Assembly (NCBI GenBank): GCA_020350885.1
Contig: CP070727.1
Coordinates: forward strand, 2,155,136-2,206,525
DNA: 51,390 nt
Source of the DNA: a bacterium
GTDB taxonomy: Bacteria; Krumholzibacteriota; Krumholzibacteriia; Krumholzibacteriales; Krumholzibacteriaceae
Reading direction: 5' to 3'
Shown: positions 18,136 through 26,347 of the stretch, piece by piece
How positions within the stretch are numbered: the first letter of the stretch is position 1
Layout: the number at the start of each line of letters is the position of its first letter
The notes under the pieces: model-generated
The model's input: the letters and a program-made list of their open reading frames with translations, nothing else
Databases searched by the model: none
What the model was told of the DNA's origin: nothing
Made by a program: the position numbers and the translations under genes

Positions 18136-19463
18136 GCGCGACCGAATACAAAACGTATATGACCGACAAGATAGGACCGCTGCCGTTTTGTCCCGGGTGC
18201 GGACATCATATGCTGATAAAGGCCCTCGATAAGGCCCTCATCAAGCTGCAGCTCGACCCGAAGAATGTGGTCGTGGTCACCGATATCGGCTGCATCGGTC
18301 TCTCGGACAGGTATTTCATCACGAACGCGTTCCACGGGCTGCACGGCCGTTCGATCACGTATGCATGCGGGCTGAAGCTGGCCCGTCCCGAGCTCACCGT
18401 CATCGCCTTGAAGGGGGACGGCGGATGCGGTATCGGCGGCACGCACCTTCTCAACGTCGCCCGCCGCAATATCGGCATCACGCTGCTGGTAGCCAACAAC
18501 TTCAATTACGGCATGACGGGCGGCCAGCATTCGGTAACGACACCGACCGGCGGCGTGACATCCACTACTCCCTGGGGCAACGTGGAGGGTCCGATGGATC
18601 TCTGCGGTACGGCGATTGCGGCCGGTGCAGCATGGGTATACCGGGGTACCGTTTTCGACAAGAAACTGCCCGATATGCTGGCCCAGGCGATCGAGCAGCC
18701 GGGATTCGCCATGCTCGATGTCTGGGAGTTGTGCACCGCCTACTATTCTCCACGCAATCAGATAAAAAAGAAAGAGCTCGAGGCCCTGCTCGACAGCTAC
18801 GGTTTCAAGACGGGATTGCTGGTGGATAATCCGCGTGCCGAGTACAGCGTTCATTACCGGGAGGCGTACGAAACGGGAAAAAGCGTCATTAAGAAAAAGA
18901 CAAAGATCGATACAAAATTCGATAACTCAGTCCGCAAGCAGACCGGCATCGTCATCGCCGGCAGCGCCGGGCAGAAGATCAAGTCGACGGCCACGCTCTT
19001 TGCAGAGGCATCGATGTACAGCGGTCTCGATGCCACGCAGAAGGATGACTATCCCATAACGGTGATGACGGGGCACTCGATAGCGGAGATAATCGTGAGC
19101 CCCGAGCGCATCGATTACACGGCAATCGATGAGCCCGACTATTTCATCGTCATCTCGGAGGACGGCCTGAGGCGGGCACGGGCGCGGATAGAGAAGCTCC
19201 CGGAGACCTGCACGCTCTACGCCGAGGAAACACTCGAGCTGCCAGACACCAAGGCCAGGATCGTGAGGCTTCCTCTGAATGAAACGGCCAAGAAGGTGGG
19301 CAGACTGTCGATAGCGGTCGTAGCATTATCGGCGGTGCTGGTGGATACGGGATTATTCCCCGTCGAGGCCTTCGGGACCGCGATCTCGGCGTTTCAGAAA
19401 AAGAAGATCGCAGATATCAACCTGAAGGCGATGGAAGCCGGCTCCGAGTTGTTGAATGCGTGA
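18132..19463 (+). CDS. korB: 2-oxoacid:ferredoxin oxidoreductase, beta-gamma fusion subunit
   Basis: 443 residues, whereas a normal KorB is about 280-340. Residues 1-250 are the thiamine-diphosphate beta subunit (CPGCGHHM at 20-27; GDGGCGIGG at about 96-103, then NNFNYGMTGGQHS). From about residue 270 a second module starts with GIVIAGSAGQKIKSTATLFAEA and continues with VSPERIDYTAIDEPDYFIVISEDGL, which is the gamma/KorC domain normally encoded by a separate gene or fused to alpha. No 4Fe-4S ferredoxin-type Cys motif (delta subunit) is visible. GTG start, coupled to korA. Confidence 0.9.
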   Translation: MSATEYKTYMTDKIGPLPFCPGCGHHMLIKALDKALIKLQLDPKNVVVVTDIGCIGLSDRYFITNAFHGLHGRSITYACGLKLARPELTVIALKGDGGCGIGGTHLLNVARRNIGITLLVANNFNYGMTGGQHSVTTPTGGVTSTTPWGNVEGPMDLCGTAIAAGAAWVYRGTVFDKKLPDMLAQAIEQPGFAMLDVWELCTAYYSPRNQIKKKELEALLDSYGFKTGLLVDNPRAEYSVHYREAYETGKSVIKKKTKIDTKFDNSVRKQTGIVIAGSAGQKIKSTATLFAEASMYSGLDATQKDDYPITVMTGHSIAEIIVSPERIDYTAIDEPDYFIVISEDGLRRARARIEKLPETCTLYAEETLELPDTKARIVRLPLNETAKKVGRLSIAVVALSAVLVDTGLFPVEAFGTAISAFQKKKIADINLKAMEAGSELLNA

Positions 19464-19511
19464 AAAAGTGAAGGAAGCGTAGTAGAACTCGTTAAAGAGG
19501 AGGAGGATTCA

Positions 19512-20696
19512 ATGGCTACGCCAACAATCGTAACGATGCCGGGAGACGGAATCGGCAATCGTGTTCTTCCCGAAGCCCTGCGGGTGCTTGATAAGGTCGG
19601 ATTCAAGGCCAACTACGTGCATGCCGATATCGGCTGGGAGTTCTGGTGCAAGGAGGGGAATCCGCTTCCCGATAGGACCATCGAGCTCCTTGATAAGCAC
19701 AAGATTGGGCTGTTCGGCGCCATTACGTCGAAGCCGAAGGCGGAGGCTGCGAAGGAGCTGATACCGGAGCTCCAGGACAAGGGCCTGTCGTACTACAGCC
19801 CCATTGTGGGGATGCGCCAGAGATTCCAACTCGACCTCTGCATACGCCCGTGCATCTCGTTTCCGGGCAACCCCCTGAACTTCGTCCGGAGGGGGGTCGA
19901 TGGCAAGCTCGAGGAACCGTATGTCAACGTGGTCATATTCAGGCAGAATACCGAGGGACTCTATTCGGGCGTCGAGTGGACGGATCCGCCGAAGGAGGTT
20001 CGTGACGCACTGGGCACGCATCCGAAATTCAAGGCGTTCGCCGACGTCCCGGGGCCGGAGCTCGCAGTCTCAACACGGATATTCACCCAGGCCGCATGCG
20101 ACCGCATTGTCGGGGAGGCCTTCAAGTATGCGAAGAAGTTCGGATACAAATCGGTGACGATTTGCGAGAAGCCGAACGTGATCAGGGAGACATCCGGTAT
20201 GCTGCTCCAAACCGGGAGAAAATTCCAGAAGGAATACCCCGACATCGAACTCTGGAACACCAATATAGACGCCCAGATGATGTGGCTGACCAAGAATCCA
20301 GATGACTACGGGATCATTGTCGCCGGAAACATGTTCGGTGACATCGTCTCCGACGGCTTCGCCGGCCTCGTCGGCGGTCTGGGATTCGCGCGCAGCGCCA
20401 ATGTCGGTAAGAAAGTCGCCGTATTCGAGCCGACGCACGGCTCCGCGCCGAAGTACGAAAATCTCGAACCGCAGATCGTCAACCCGATAGCCATGATACT
20501 GAGCGCCTGCATGATGCTCGACCACCTCGACGAGACGGAGAAATCAGCGCAGATCAGAAAGGCCATCGGTGAAGTGATCGCCGGGGGCAAGATCCGCACC
20601 TACGACATGCTCAAGCTCCCGGGCGGTCCGGATGTGGTCGCCAAAGGTGCAGCGACGACCGAACAGGTGACGAATGCGATCCTCGAGCGGCTGTAA
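19512..20696 (+). CDS. Isocitrate/isopropylmalate dehydrogenase family protein, probable isocitrate dehydrogenase
   Basis: 394 residues of the beta-decarboxylating dehydrogenase family: MPGDGIGNRVLPEA at the N-terminus, the substrate loop RQNTEGLYSGVE, CEKPNVIRETSG with the catalytic-region Lys, NIDAQMMWL, GNMFGDIVSDGFAGLVGGLG, and the cofactor loop EPTHGSAPKYEN. Pairing of NTEGLYSG with kor, aconitase and citrate-cleavage genes favours isocitrate as substrate. Cofactor preference is not certain. A strong AGGAGGAGG box precedes the ATG. It lies 48 nt after korB in the same run. Confidence 0.87.
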   Translation: MATPTIVTMPGDGIGNRVLPEALRVLDKVGFKANYVHADIGWEFWCKEGNPLPDRTIELLDKHKIGLFGAITSKPKAEAAKELIPELQDKGLSYYSPIVGMRQRFQLDLCIRPCISFPGNPLNFVRRGVDGKLEEPYVNVVIFRQNTEGLYSGVEWTDPPKEVRDALGTHPKFKAFADVPGPELAVSTRIFTQAACDRIVGEAFKYAKKFGYKSVTICEKPNVIRETSGMLLQTGRKFQKEYPDIELWNTNIDAQMMWLTKNPDDYGIIVAGNMFGDIVSDGFAGLVGGLGFARSANVGKKVAVFEPTHGSAPKYENLEPQIVNPIAMILSACMMLDHLDETEKSAQIRKAIGEVIAGGKIRTYDMLKLPGGPDVVAKGAATTEQVTNAILERL

Positions 20697-20720
20697 AATG
20701 AGCGGGGACTGGAGCCCCAG

Positions 20721-21311
20721 ATGGGAGCATGGAAGATGATTACATCAAAGGAGATTGAGAAGATCTTTTCCGCCCAGCTGTCCAAGATCAAGAACGGGGA
20801 CCTCAGGAAGAAGGTCGTGGATGTCTGGGTAAAGGGATGTGAACGGGCCGGGTGGGAGAGCGTGGAGGAGCTCGAGAAGATACCGTTCACACTTCTTGCG
20901 AATACAAGAGGAGTGAATTTCATCGAGCACACCATAGCGGTGACCGAGGGGGCCCTGGCCCTTGCAAAGGCTCAGGTAGAGACGTACCGGGAGGTTCCCT
21001 ACGAGATCAACTTCGACCGCCTGGTTGCCGGCGGATTACTGCACGATGTTGGCAAGCTCCTCGAGATTGAGAGAGATGGCGAGGGGGGGTATCGCAAGAG
21101 CCATAGCGGCATGTGTGCAAGACATCCGATCTCCGGAGCGATTCTCGCCGCCGAGGCGGGCCTGGACGAGGAGACGATCAACACCATAGGCTGTCATGCC
21201 AAGGAGGGAGACGGCAGGCCGCAGGTGGTCGAGACCGTCTTCATTCACCAGGCCGACTTTGCGACATTCAACCCCCTGGTCATGCTTGGTAAGGCGCAAC
21301 TTATCCAGTAG
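20721..21311 (+). CDS. HD-domain phosphohydrolase-like protein inside the TCA cluster
   Basis: 196 residues with a single HD metal site: NFIEHTIAVTEGAL supplies the first His, LLHDVGKLLEI the His-Asp pair, and HPISGAILAAEAGL and IGCHAKEG later histidines. HD proteins cleave phosphoester bonds of nucleotides or similar molecules. Its place between isocitrate dehydrogenase and aconitase, with 24 and 15 nt gaps, implies co-expression, but nothing in the sequence names the substrate. An ATG at 20736 is an alternative start with comparable spacing to a GGGAG box. Confidence 0.85.
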   Translation: MGAWKMITSKEIEKIFSAQLSKIKNGDLRKKVVDVWVKGCERAGWESVEELEKIPFTLLANTRGVNFIEHTIAVTEGALALAKAQVETYREVPYEINFDRLVAGGLLHDVGKLLEIERDGEGGYRKSHSGMCARHPISGAILAAEAGLDEETINTIGCHAKEGDGRPQVVETVFIHQADFATFNPLVMLGKAQLIQ

Positions 21312-21326
21312 AAGCGGAGGTCGATC

Positions 21327-23129
21327 ATGGGCAAGACGATTATCGAAAAGATCCTCGGCGCACACGCCGGCCGGGAGGTCTCGCCCGGGGACATCGCCGA
21401 CATCGTCATAGATGCCCGCGTGGCGCGGGACTTCGGCGGGGCGAACGTCGTCAAGAACCTCCGGGAAAACGGTCTGGGCGTGGACGATCCTGCGAAGACA
21501 TTCTTCACCTTCGATTGCAATCCGGGCGGCTCCGACCAGAAGTACGCAACCAATCAGCAGCTCTGCCGCATCTTCGCCAGGGAGCACGATATCAAGGTGT
21601 ACGATATCGACGCCGGAATCGGAACCCACCTGGCGATCGACGAGGGCCTGGCCTATCCGGGATCCACGCTGGTTTCCACCGATTCGCATGCGAATATCCT
21701 GGGGGCCATCGGTGCCTTCGGACAGGGGATGGGGGATGTTGATATCGCGCACGCCTTCGCATTCGGGAGGGTGTGGTTCAAGGTGCCTCCGACGCTCAAG
21801 ATCGTGTTAAGGGGCACACCATCTACGAACGCCACGCCGAAGGACCTCATCCTTGCAGCCCTCAAGAAGCTGGGGGCCAACGGGCTCCTGGGGTACGCGG
21901 CGGAATTCTACGGACCCGTGGTGGAGAATCTGGGCCTTCACGGTCGCGTCACCATGGCCTCCATGGCGACCGAGATGGCGGGAATCATCGCACTCTTCCC
22001 GCCCAACGACGAGGTTATCGATTACTGCTCCAAGGCGAGCGGTAAGAAGGTCACAGCGGTTCTGGCCGATCCGGACGCCGTGTACGAGCGGACCATCGAG
22101 ATCGATGTCGACGGTCTCACACCCCAGATCTCGAGACCCGGGCACCCGGAAGATGTCGTGGATGTCTCGAGTGTCGCCGGTACCAAGATCGGCTCGGCGT
22201 TCATCGGTTCCTGCACGAACGGCCGTTTCGAGGACATGCAGGCGGCAGCCGCAATCCTCAAGGACCGGCATGTGGCACCCGGGGTGGTGCTCAAGATCGT
22301 CCCGAGCACCGACCGTATCTGGCAGAGATGCCTCGATGAGGGGCTGGTGGAGATATTCAAAGGGGCGGGGTCCCTCGTGGGGAATGCCGGCTGCGCGGGT
22401 TGCGCGGCGGGCCAGATCGGGCAAAACGGCCCCGGCGAGGTGACCGTCAGCACGGGAAACCGCAACTTCGCCGGCAAGCAGGGCAAGGGGGAGGTCTATC
22501 TGGCCTCACCGCCTGTCGTGGCTGCCTCGGCTGCGGCCGGGGTCATCGCCCTACCCGATGCCATCCCCAGTAAGCCGGTACTCTTTCCCGCCGGCGAAGC
22601 GGCCGAACCTGCAGCGGCTGCGAAGCCGAAGGCAAAGCTGAAAGAGGTACCGACGAAATTCAAGGGTAGGGTCTGGGTCATCCGCAAGGACAACATCGAT
22701 ACGGACATGATCTACCACAACAGGTACCTCGCGATAACCGACATTGCCGAAATGGGCAAGTACACATTCGACAATCTGGAGGGGTGGGAGGACTTCGCAA
22801 AGAAGGCGAAAGCCGGTGACATCGTTGTCGTGGGAAAGAACTTCGGTGCCGGCTCGTCCCGCCAACAGGCCGTCGATTGTTTCAAGAGCCTGGGCGTCGC
22901 CCTCATCATCGGCGAGTCCTTCGGTGCCATCTACGAGCGGAACGCCATCAACGCGGGATTCCCCATCATGGGCGCCGACCTCGTCTCCACCGACCTCGAG
23001 AGCGAGCAGGAGATCGAGGTGGACCTCGAAAAGGGCACCGTCAAACTGCCCTCGGGCACCGATGTAAAAGGGGTGTTCTCCGAAGTGCAGATGGGCATCT
23101 ACCAGAAGGGCGGACTCCTGAACGTATAG
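21327..23129 (+). CDS. Aconitase-family hydratase, LeuC-LeuD single-chain fusion
   Basis: 600 residues. Residues 1-about 415 are the catalytic [4Fe-4S] part (STDSHANILGAIGAFGQGMG, GSCTNGRFED, GNAGCAGCAAG with cluster cysteines, TGNRNFAGKQG). An Ala/Pro/Lys-rich linker lies at about 415-448. The swivel domain fills about 450-600 (DNIDTDMIYHNRYLAITD, GKNFGAGSSRQQAV, GESFGAIYERNAINAGFP). The substrate-recognition loop after NTD/DTD reads RYLAITD, unlike the YLRT and YLVY types known from homoaconitase and isopropylmalate isomerase. Its position between isocitrate dehydrogenase and citrate-cleavage genes points to citrate/isocitrate, but another 2-hydroxyacid is possible. Confidence 0.88.
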   Translation: MGKTIIEKILGAHAGREVSPGDIADIVIDARVARDFGGANVVKNLRENGLGVDDPAKTFFTFDCNPGGSDQKYATNQQLCRIFAREHDIKVYDIDAGIGTHLAIDEGLAYPGSTLVSTDSHANILGAIGAFGQGMGDVDIAHAFAFGRVWFKVPPTLKIVLRGTPSTNATPKDLILAALKKLGANGLLGYAAEFYGPVVENLGLHGRVTMASMATEMAGIIALFPPNDEVIDYCSKASGKKVTAVLADPDAVYERTIEIDVDGLTPQISRPGHPEDVVDVSSVAGTKIGSAFIGSCTNGRFEDMQAAAAILKDRHVAPGVVLKIVPSTDRIWQRCLDEGLVEIFKGAGSLVGNAGCAGCAAGQIGQNGPGEVTVSTGNRNFAGKQGKGEVYLASPPVVAASAAAGVIALPDAIPSKPVLFPAGEAAEPAAAAKPKAKLKEVPTKFKGRVWVIRKDNIDTDMIYHNRYLAITDIAEMGKYTFDNLEGWEDFAKKAKAGDIVVVGKNFGAGSSRQQAVDCFKSLGVALIIGESFGAIYERNAINAGFPIMGADLVSTDLESEQEIEVDLEKGTVKLPSGTDVKGVFSEVQMGIYQKGGLLNV

Positions 23130-23143
23130 AGGGGGAGATAGAT

Positions 23144-24412
23144 ATGGGAAAGACGTTTGCAGAAAAGGTCCTGGCAAGGAAATCGGGACAGCCCGAGGTG
23201 GTGCCGGGGCAGATCGTCATTGTGCAGCCCGATCATCTGCTGACACACGATAACACGGCAGCCATCGTGGGCAAGATCAAGGGGGACCTCGAGCAGTTTG
23301 GTGTAGCACGTCCCGACATGCCGGTTATCGTTCTCGACCACGTAATTCCCGCAGCCAGTGAGAAGACGGCGACCAACCATCAGACGGCGCGCAGCTTCGT
23401 CTCCGCACACAAGCTGCCGAACTTCTTCGATGTCGGTACCGGTGTCTGCCATCAGGTGATAGTGGAGAAGGGGCTGGCGATGCCCGGGAGCGTTATTGTG
23501 GGAAGCGATTCCCATACCTGCTCGTACGGCGCGCTGGGGGTCTTCTCCACCGGCATCGACCGCACCGAGGCGGCGGCGCTGCTGCTCAGGGGAGAGACGT
23601 GGCTCAGGGTACCCGAGACGATCAAGATAACGCTCACCGGCAAGCTCAAACCTCCGGTATCGGCAAAGGATCTGGTGCTCTCCATCATCGGGGACATCGG
23701 GGCCGACGGCGCCAGCTACTCGGCGGTGGAGTTCCATGGGAACATCGGTTCATTGTCTGTGGAGGAACGCTTCACCATCGCTAATATGGGTGTGGAGATG
23801 GGCGCGAAGATAGCGGCCTTCCCGGTGGATGACATTGCCAAGAAATACTTCGCCTCGATCGGTATCAAGGAAAGCGACTACGATGCGGTCTGGGCCGATG
23901 ATGATGCCGCCTATCTCAAGGAGCTCACCTACGATATGGGTAAGATCGAGCCGGTTGTCGCCCTTCCCCACACGGTGGACAACGTAAAACCCGTGGGCGA
24001 GGTGAAGGGAATCGAGATGCGACAGTTCCTCCTGGGCACCTGTACGAATGGAAGACTGGGCGATCTCGAGGCCGCCGCTGATATACTGGAAGGAAAGACG
24101 GTGGCCGAAGGAGCACGCCTGCTCGTGCTGCCTGCGTCACGGGATGTTTTCGAAGCGGCACTGGAGCGGGGTGTTATCACGCGGCTTTCCCGAGCGGGCG
24201 GCCTCGTTCTGCCGCCGGGCTGTGGCCCCTGTCTGGGAGCTCACCAGGGCGCCCTCGCCCCCGGAGAACGGTGCCTCAGCACCGCCAACCGGAACTTCAA
24301 GGGCCGCATGGGCTGCAAAGAAGCTGAGATATACCTTGCCAGCCCGCAGACGGTGGCCGCGTCCGCCATACACGGTAAGCTGGTTGATCCGCGCAAGGAG
24401 GTGACCGCATGA
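23144..24412 (+). CDS. Aconitase/3-isopropylmalate dehydratase family large subunit
   Basis: 422-residue LeuC-type subunit: DHVIPAAS, VGSDSHTCSYGALGVFSTG, the cluster motifs LGTCTNGRLGD and LPPGCGPCLGAHQG, then NRNFKGRMG. The ATG at 23144 follows GGGGGAGATAG and starts with GKTFAEKVLARKSG, the usual LeuC beginning; the frame is open much further upstream, but that part is antiparallel to nothing conserved and overlaps the previous gene. It works with the next gene. Whether the pair acts on citrate, isopropylmalate, homocitrate or methylcitrate-type acids cannot be decided here. Confidence 0.9.
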   Translation: MGKTFAEKVLARKSGQPEVVPGQIVIVQPDHLLTHDNTAAIVGKIKGDLEQFGVARPDMPVIVLDHVIPAASEKTATNHQTARSFVSAHKLPNFFDVGTGVCHQVIVEKGLAMPGSVIVGSDSHTCSYGALGVFSTGIDRTEAAALLLRGETWLRVPETIKITLTGKLKPPVSAKDLVLSIIGDIGADGASYSAVEFHGNIGSLSVEERFTIANMGVEMGAKIAAFPVDDIAKKYFASIGIKESDYDAVWADDDAAYLKELTYDMGKIEPVVALPHTVDNVKPVGEVKGIEMRQFLLGTCTNGRLGDLEAAADILEGKTVAEGARLLVLPASRDVFEAALERGVITRLSRAGGLVLPPGCGPCLGAHQGALAPGERCLSTANRNFKGRMGCKEAEIYLASPQTVAASAIHGKLVDPRKEVTA

Positions 24413-24897
24413 AAGTCTGGAAGTACGGAGACGATATAAATACCGATATGCTCTTTCCCGGTAAGTACACCTATTCATGCAGCACCGCCGAGGAAATCAA
24501 GCCGCACCTGCTCGAAGATCTCGATCCGGAGTTCTCCGGCAACGTAGCCGAAGAGGACATCGTCTTTGCCGGGAAAAACTTCGGATGCGGTTCCTCCCGT
24601 GAGCAGCCGGTCGTGGGGCTCAAGGCGGTGGGCGTACAGGCAATCGTGGCCAAGAGTTTTGCAAGGATATTTTACAGGGCCGCCATCAACCAGGGACTCC
24701 TCCTGGTCGAATGTGCGGATGCGGTGGATGCATACAAGGAAGGCGATGAAGTACAGTTGGATGCAGAAGCGGGCCAGGTCAAGGTCGGGGACCAAACCTT
24801 CTCTTTCCCGAAGCTCCCCCCCGAGATCCTGGCGATTCGCAATGCAGGAGGACTTTTGCCTTACACGAGGGAGGCGTTGAAGAAAACCAAAGCCTAG
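24409..24897 (+). CDS. Aconitase/3-isopropylmalate dehydratase family small subunit
   Basis: 162-residue swivel subunit: GDDINTDMLFPGKYTY at the N-terminus, GKNFGCGSSREQPV in the middle, then AKSFARIFYRAAINQGL. The specificity loop is KYTYSCST, different both from the fused homologue 2 kb upstream (RYLAITD) and from the YLRT and YLVY types. The start codon overlaps the large-subunit stop (ATGA), as expected for a complex made in equal amounts. Confidence 0.9.
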   Translation: MKVWKYGDDINTDMLFPGKYTYSCSTAEEIKPHLLEDLDPEFSGNVAEEDIVFAGKNFGCGSSREQPVVGLKAVGVQAIVAKSFARIFYRAAINQGLLLVECADAVDAYKEGDEVQLDAEAGQVKVGDQTFSFPKLPPEILAIRNAGGLLPYTREALKKTKA

Positions 24898-24982
24898 ATA
24901 GGGTGCCGGAAGTGCAGCGCTACGGCGAGCACCTTGCACATCCCAACCTGGAGGGCACTCCAATGTGAAAGGAGCGGTTGCT

Positions 24983-26347
24983 GTGAGACTCTATGAACAT
25001 GAGGCGAAAAAGGTGTTCAGGGAGATGGATCTCACCATTCCCAAACAATACGGGGTGATCCACTCCCCCGACGAGCTGGACGGGCTCAAGCTGAAGTTTC
25101 CGGTCATGCTCAAGTCGATGGTGCTGATCGGCGGCCGGGGAAAGGCGGGAGGAATCAAGAAAGCCGCCAACATGAAGGAGGCGAAAGCCAAGGCCAAGGA
25201 GATATTCAGTCTTGTGATCAAAGGCTATCCGGTCGAGACGGTGCTCGTCGAAGAGGCCGCCTCCGAGGCGGGCGCCTGTTATGTCGGCATCACGACGAAT
25301 CCGGTCAACTTCAACATAATCGCCATGGCGAGCGCCGAAGGCGGCGTCGATATCGAGCAGGTGGCGCTGGAACGGCCCGAGGCCATTCTCAGGAAGGAGC
25401 TTCCGGCCAACAACACAACACTGCCGCAAGCAACGGCCAGCCAGTTTGCCAAGTTTCTCTGCAAGGGTCTGAAGGGTGATAAAGCACTCGAGAAAAGGCT
25501 CGCCGATGCCGTTTCCAAGCTGTATGCCACATACCAGAGGTTCGATTGCAAGGTCGCCGAGATCAATCCGCTCATGATAACGAAAGGCAAGAAGGTCATC
25601 GCAGCCGACGCCAAGGTGGTCCTCGACGACAACGCCCTTTACCGTCTCAGCGATCTGTTCGATCTACTCGGTGTGCGCGAGGCGCGGCACGACGTCTCCG
25701 AGCCGACTCGTGACGAGGTCCGTGCACGGGACGCTGGCTTCACCTATGTGGATCTCCTGCCGGAGAACGCCAGAAAGCAAAAGGACAAGCTCTACGTGGG
25801 ACTCGTGCCGGGCGGCGCCGGCTACGGGATCTTCTCGATCGATGAAACGGCGAACATCGGCGACCGCTTCTTCGGCGGGAAGGTCGTGCCGGTGAATTTC
25901 ATGGATTCGGGTGGCGGGCCTCCGGTGAACAGGGTCGCCGAGATGTTCCACCTCCTCATGGACAAGGAGATCGTGGATATAGTGATAACATCCCGCTTCG
26001 GAGGCATATCGAGCTGTGATATTTTCATCCGCGGCCTTATCAAGTGCCTGCGCGATCGTCATGCGAAGGGCATGCGGATGCTCCCCGTCTATGGGAGGAT
26101 GGTTGGCACGGATCTCCCGAGCGCGAAAGCATTTCTGGAGAAGGCTAAAATCGAGACCCCCGAGCCCCTCAAGGACATGGTGATCGTCGTCGGCAACCAG
26201 AAGATCATGGCCGATATCATAAAGGCTGGATTGAAGAGGGGGTTCGAATTGAAGGGTAAGAAGGTGTCCAAAACCAAAACGAAGGTGATAACCAAGAAAA
26301 AGGCAAAACCCAAGAAGAGAGCAAAGGCCAAGAAGGGAGGGAAGTAA
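24983..26347 (+). CDS. Succinyl-CoA-synthetase beta-like subunit of a citrate-cleaving (ATP citrate lyase/citryl-CoA synthetase) pair
   Basis: 454 residues. N-terminal ATP-grasp domain beginning RLYEHEAKKVF, with the nucleotide motif GGRGKAGG at about 55, ITTNPVNFNIIAMASAEGG, and EINPLMITKGKKVIAADAK near 200. The C-terminal ligase domain carries PVNFMDSGGGPP and SRFGGISSCDIF, equivalent to the SucC Gly-rich loop. The last about 30 residues are almost only Lys, Thr, Ala and Arg, a basic tail absent from SucC. The partner gene overlaps by one base and carries SucD plus a citryl-CoA lyase, so the pair is more likely an ATP citrate lyase than succinyl-CoA synthetase. GTG start chosen because AAAGGAG lies 8 nt before it. 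Confidence 0.83.
   Translation: MRLYEHEAKKVFREMDLTIPKQYGVIHSPDELDGLKLKFPVMLKSMVLIGGRGKAGGIKKAANMKEAKAKAKEIFSLVIKGYPVETVLVEEAASEAGACYVGITTNPVNFNIIAMASAEGGVDIEQVALERPEAILRKELPANNTTLPQATASQFAKFLCKGLKGDKALEKRLADAVSKLYATYQRFDCKVAEINPLMITKGKKVIAADAKVVLDDNALYRLSDLFDLLGVREARHDVSEPTRDEVRARDAGFTYVDLLPENARKQKDKLYVGLVPGGAGYGIFSIDETANIGDRFFGGKVVPVNFMDSGGGPPVNRVAEMFHLLMDKEIVDIVITSRFGGISSCDIFIRGLIKCLRDRHAKGMRMLPVYGRMVGTDLPSAKAFLEKAKIETPEPLKDMVIVVGNQKIMADIIKAGLKRGFELKGKKVSKTKTKVITKKKAKPKKRAKAKKGGK

Noticed and set aside
22877..23143. N-terminal extension of the separate LeuC gene
   Set aside because: Lies inside the swivel domain of the fused aconitase in another frame, contains no LeuC features, and the ATG at 23144 has a ribosome-binding site.
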